Source: Bacteroides sp. UBA1773
Lineage (GTDB): Bacteria; Bacteroidota; Bacteroidia; Bacteroidales; Bacteroidaceae
Direction: 5' to 3'
DNA length: 14,181 nucleotides
NCBI GenBank assembly: GCA_002315285.1
Contig: DCGR01000017.1
Coordinates: forward strand, 1-14,181
This document shows, in pieces, positions 14,158-14,181 of this stretch (positions are counted from its first letter, which is position 1; every line of letters begins with the position of its first letter). The notes under the pieces are model-generated. The model was not told the DNA's origin. It saw only the letters and a list, made by a program, of their open reading frames with translations, and did no database searches. The translations under genes were made by a program, and so were the position numbers.

Positions 14158-14181
14158 ATGAACATTCAACCATTAGCAGAC
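14158..14181 (+). CDS. groES: Start of GroES co-chaperonin, cut by window edge
   Basis: Eight codons are visible, giving MNIQPLAD, which matches the start of Bacteroidetes GroES (MNIKPLADRV type). GroES caps the GroEL folding chamber in the cytoplasm. The gene begins 44 bp after the hisS stop behind an A-rich leader. No TAnnTTTG promoter element or CIRCE-like repeat is seen in that gap. Only the first eight residues support the call. Confidence 0.7.

Noticed and set aside
1..14181. CRISPR array, prophage, insertion sequence, tRNA or rRNA genes
   Set aside because: I saw no regularly spaced repeats, transposase or phage motifs, terminal inverted repeats or tRNA-like folds; nearly all of the window is occupied by recognised genes.

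Overview
The window is housekeeping chromosome from a member of the Bacteroidota, most likely a Bacteroidales species of Prevotella type. Three things support this. A DUF4290 gene and a DUF2027-Smr gene, families I know mainly from Bacteroidetes, are both present. The two large divergent intergenic regions carry the Bacteroidetes sigma-ABfr -7 element TAnnTTTG instead of an E. coli-type -10. Starts are preceded by A-rich leaders without clear Shine-Dalgarno sequences. The genus is an inference.

Layout, left to right. Positions 160-7479 hold a tightly packed seven-gene minus-strand operon. In transcription order it is tsaB, a DUF4290 gene, murA, rimM, dxr, rseP and cca; most gaps are 7-18 bp, murA and rimM overlap by ATGA, and 77 bp separate dxr from rseP. 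A divergent promoter region (7480-7573) separates it from the plus-strand operon yicC, gmk, nadD and a small lipoprotein gene (7574-10194). That operon meets a convergent minus-strand DUF2027-Smr gene (10269-11363) at an imperfect hairpin (10210-10245). A second divergent promoter region (11364-11433) serves the Smr gene and a QueA-family gene with a probable TTG start, followed by hisS and the first eight codons of groES at the right edge.

The genes cover tRNA maturation and charging (tsaB, cca, queA, hisS), ribosome maturation (rimM), envelope building (murA, dxr, rseP), nucleotide and cofactor supply (gmk, nadD), RNA turnover (yicC) and protein folding (groES). I see no mobile element, phage, CRISPR array, tRNA, rRNA or defence locus, and no clear undescribed multi-gene system.

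The points most worth a second look are a MurA with Asp in place of the fosfomycin-target Cys, an exported lipoprotein that resembles the RbsD/FucU fold, a divergent QueA paralogue with an insertion, two face-to-face -7 elements forming a near-palindrome, and a HisRS with a eukaryote-like motif 2.
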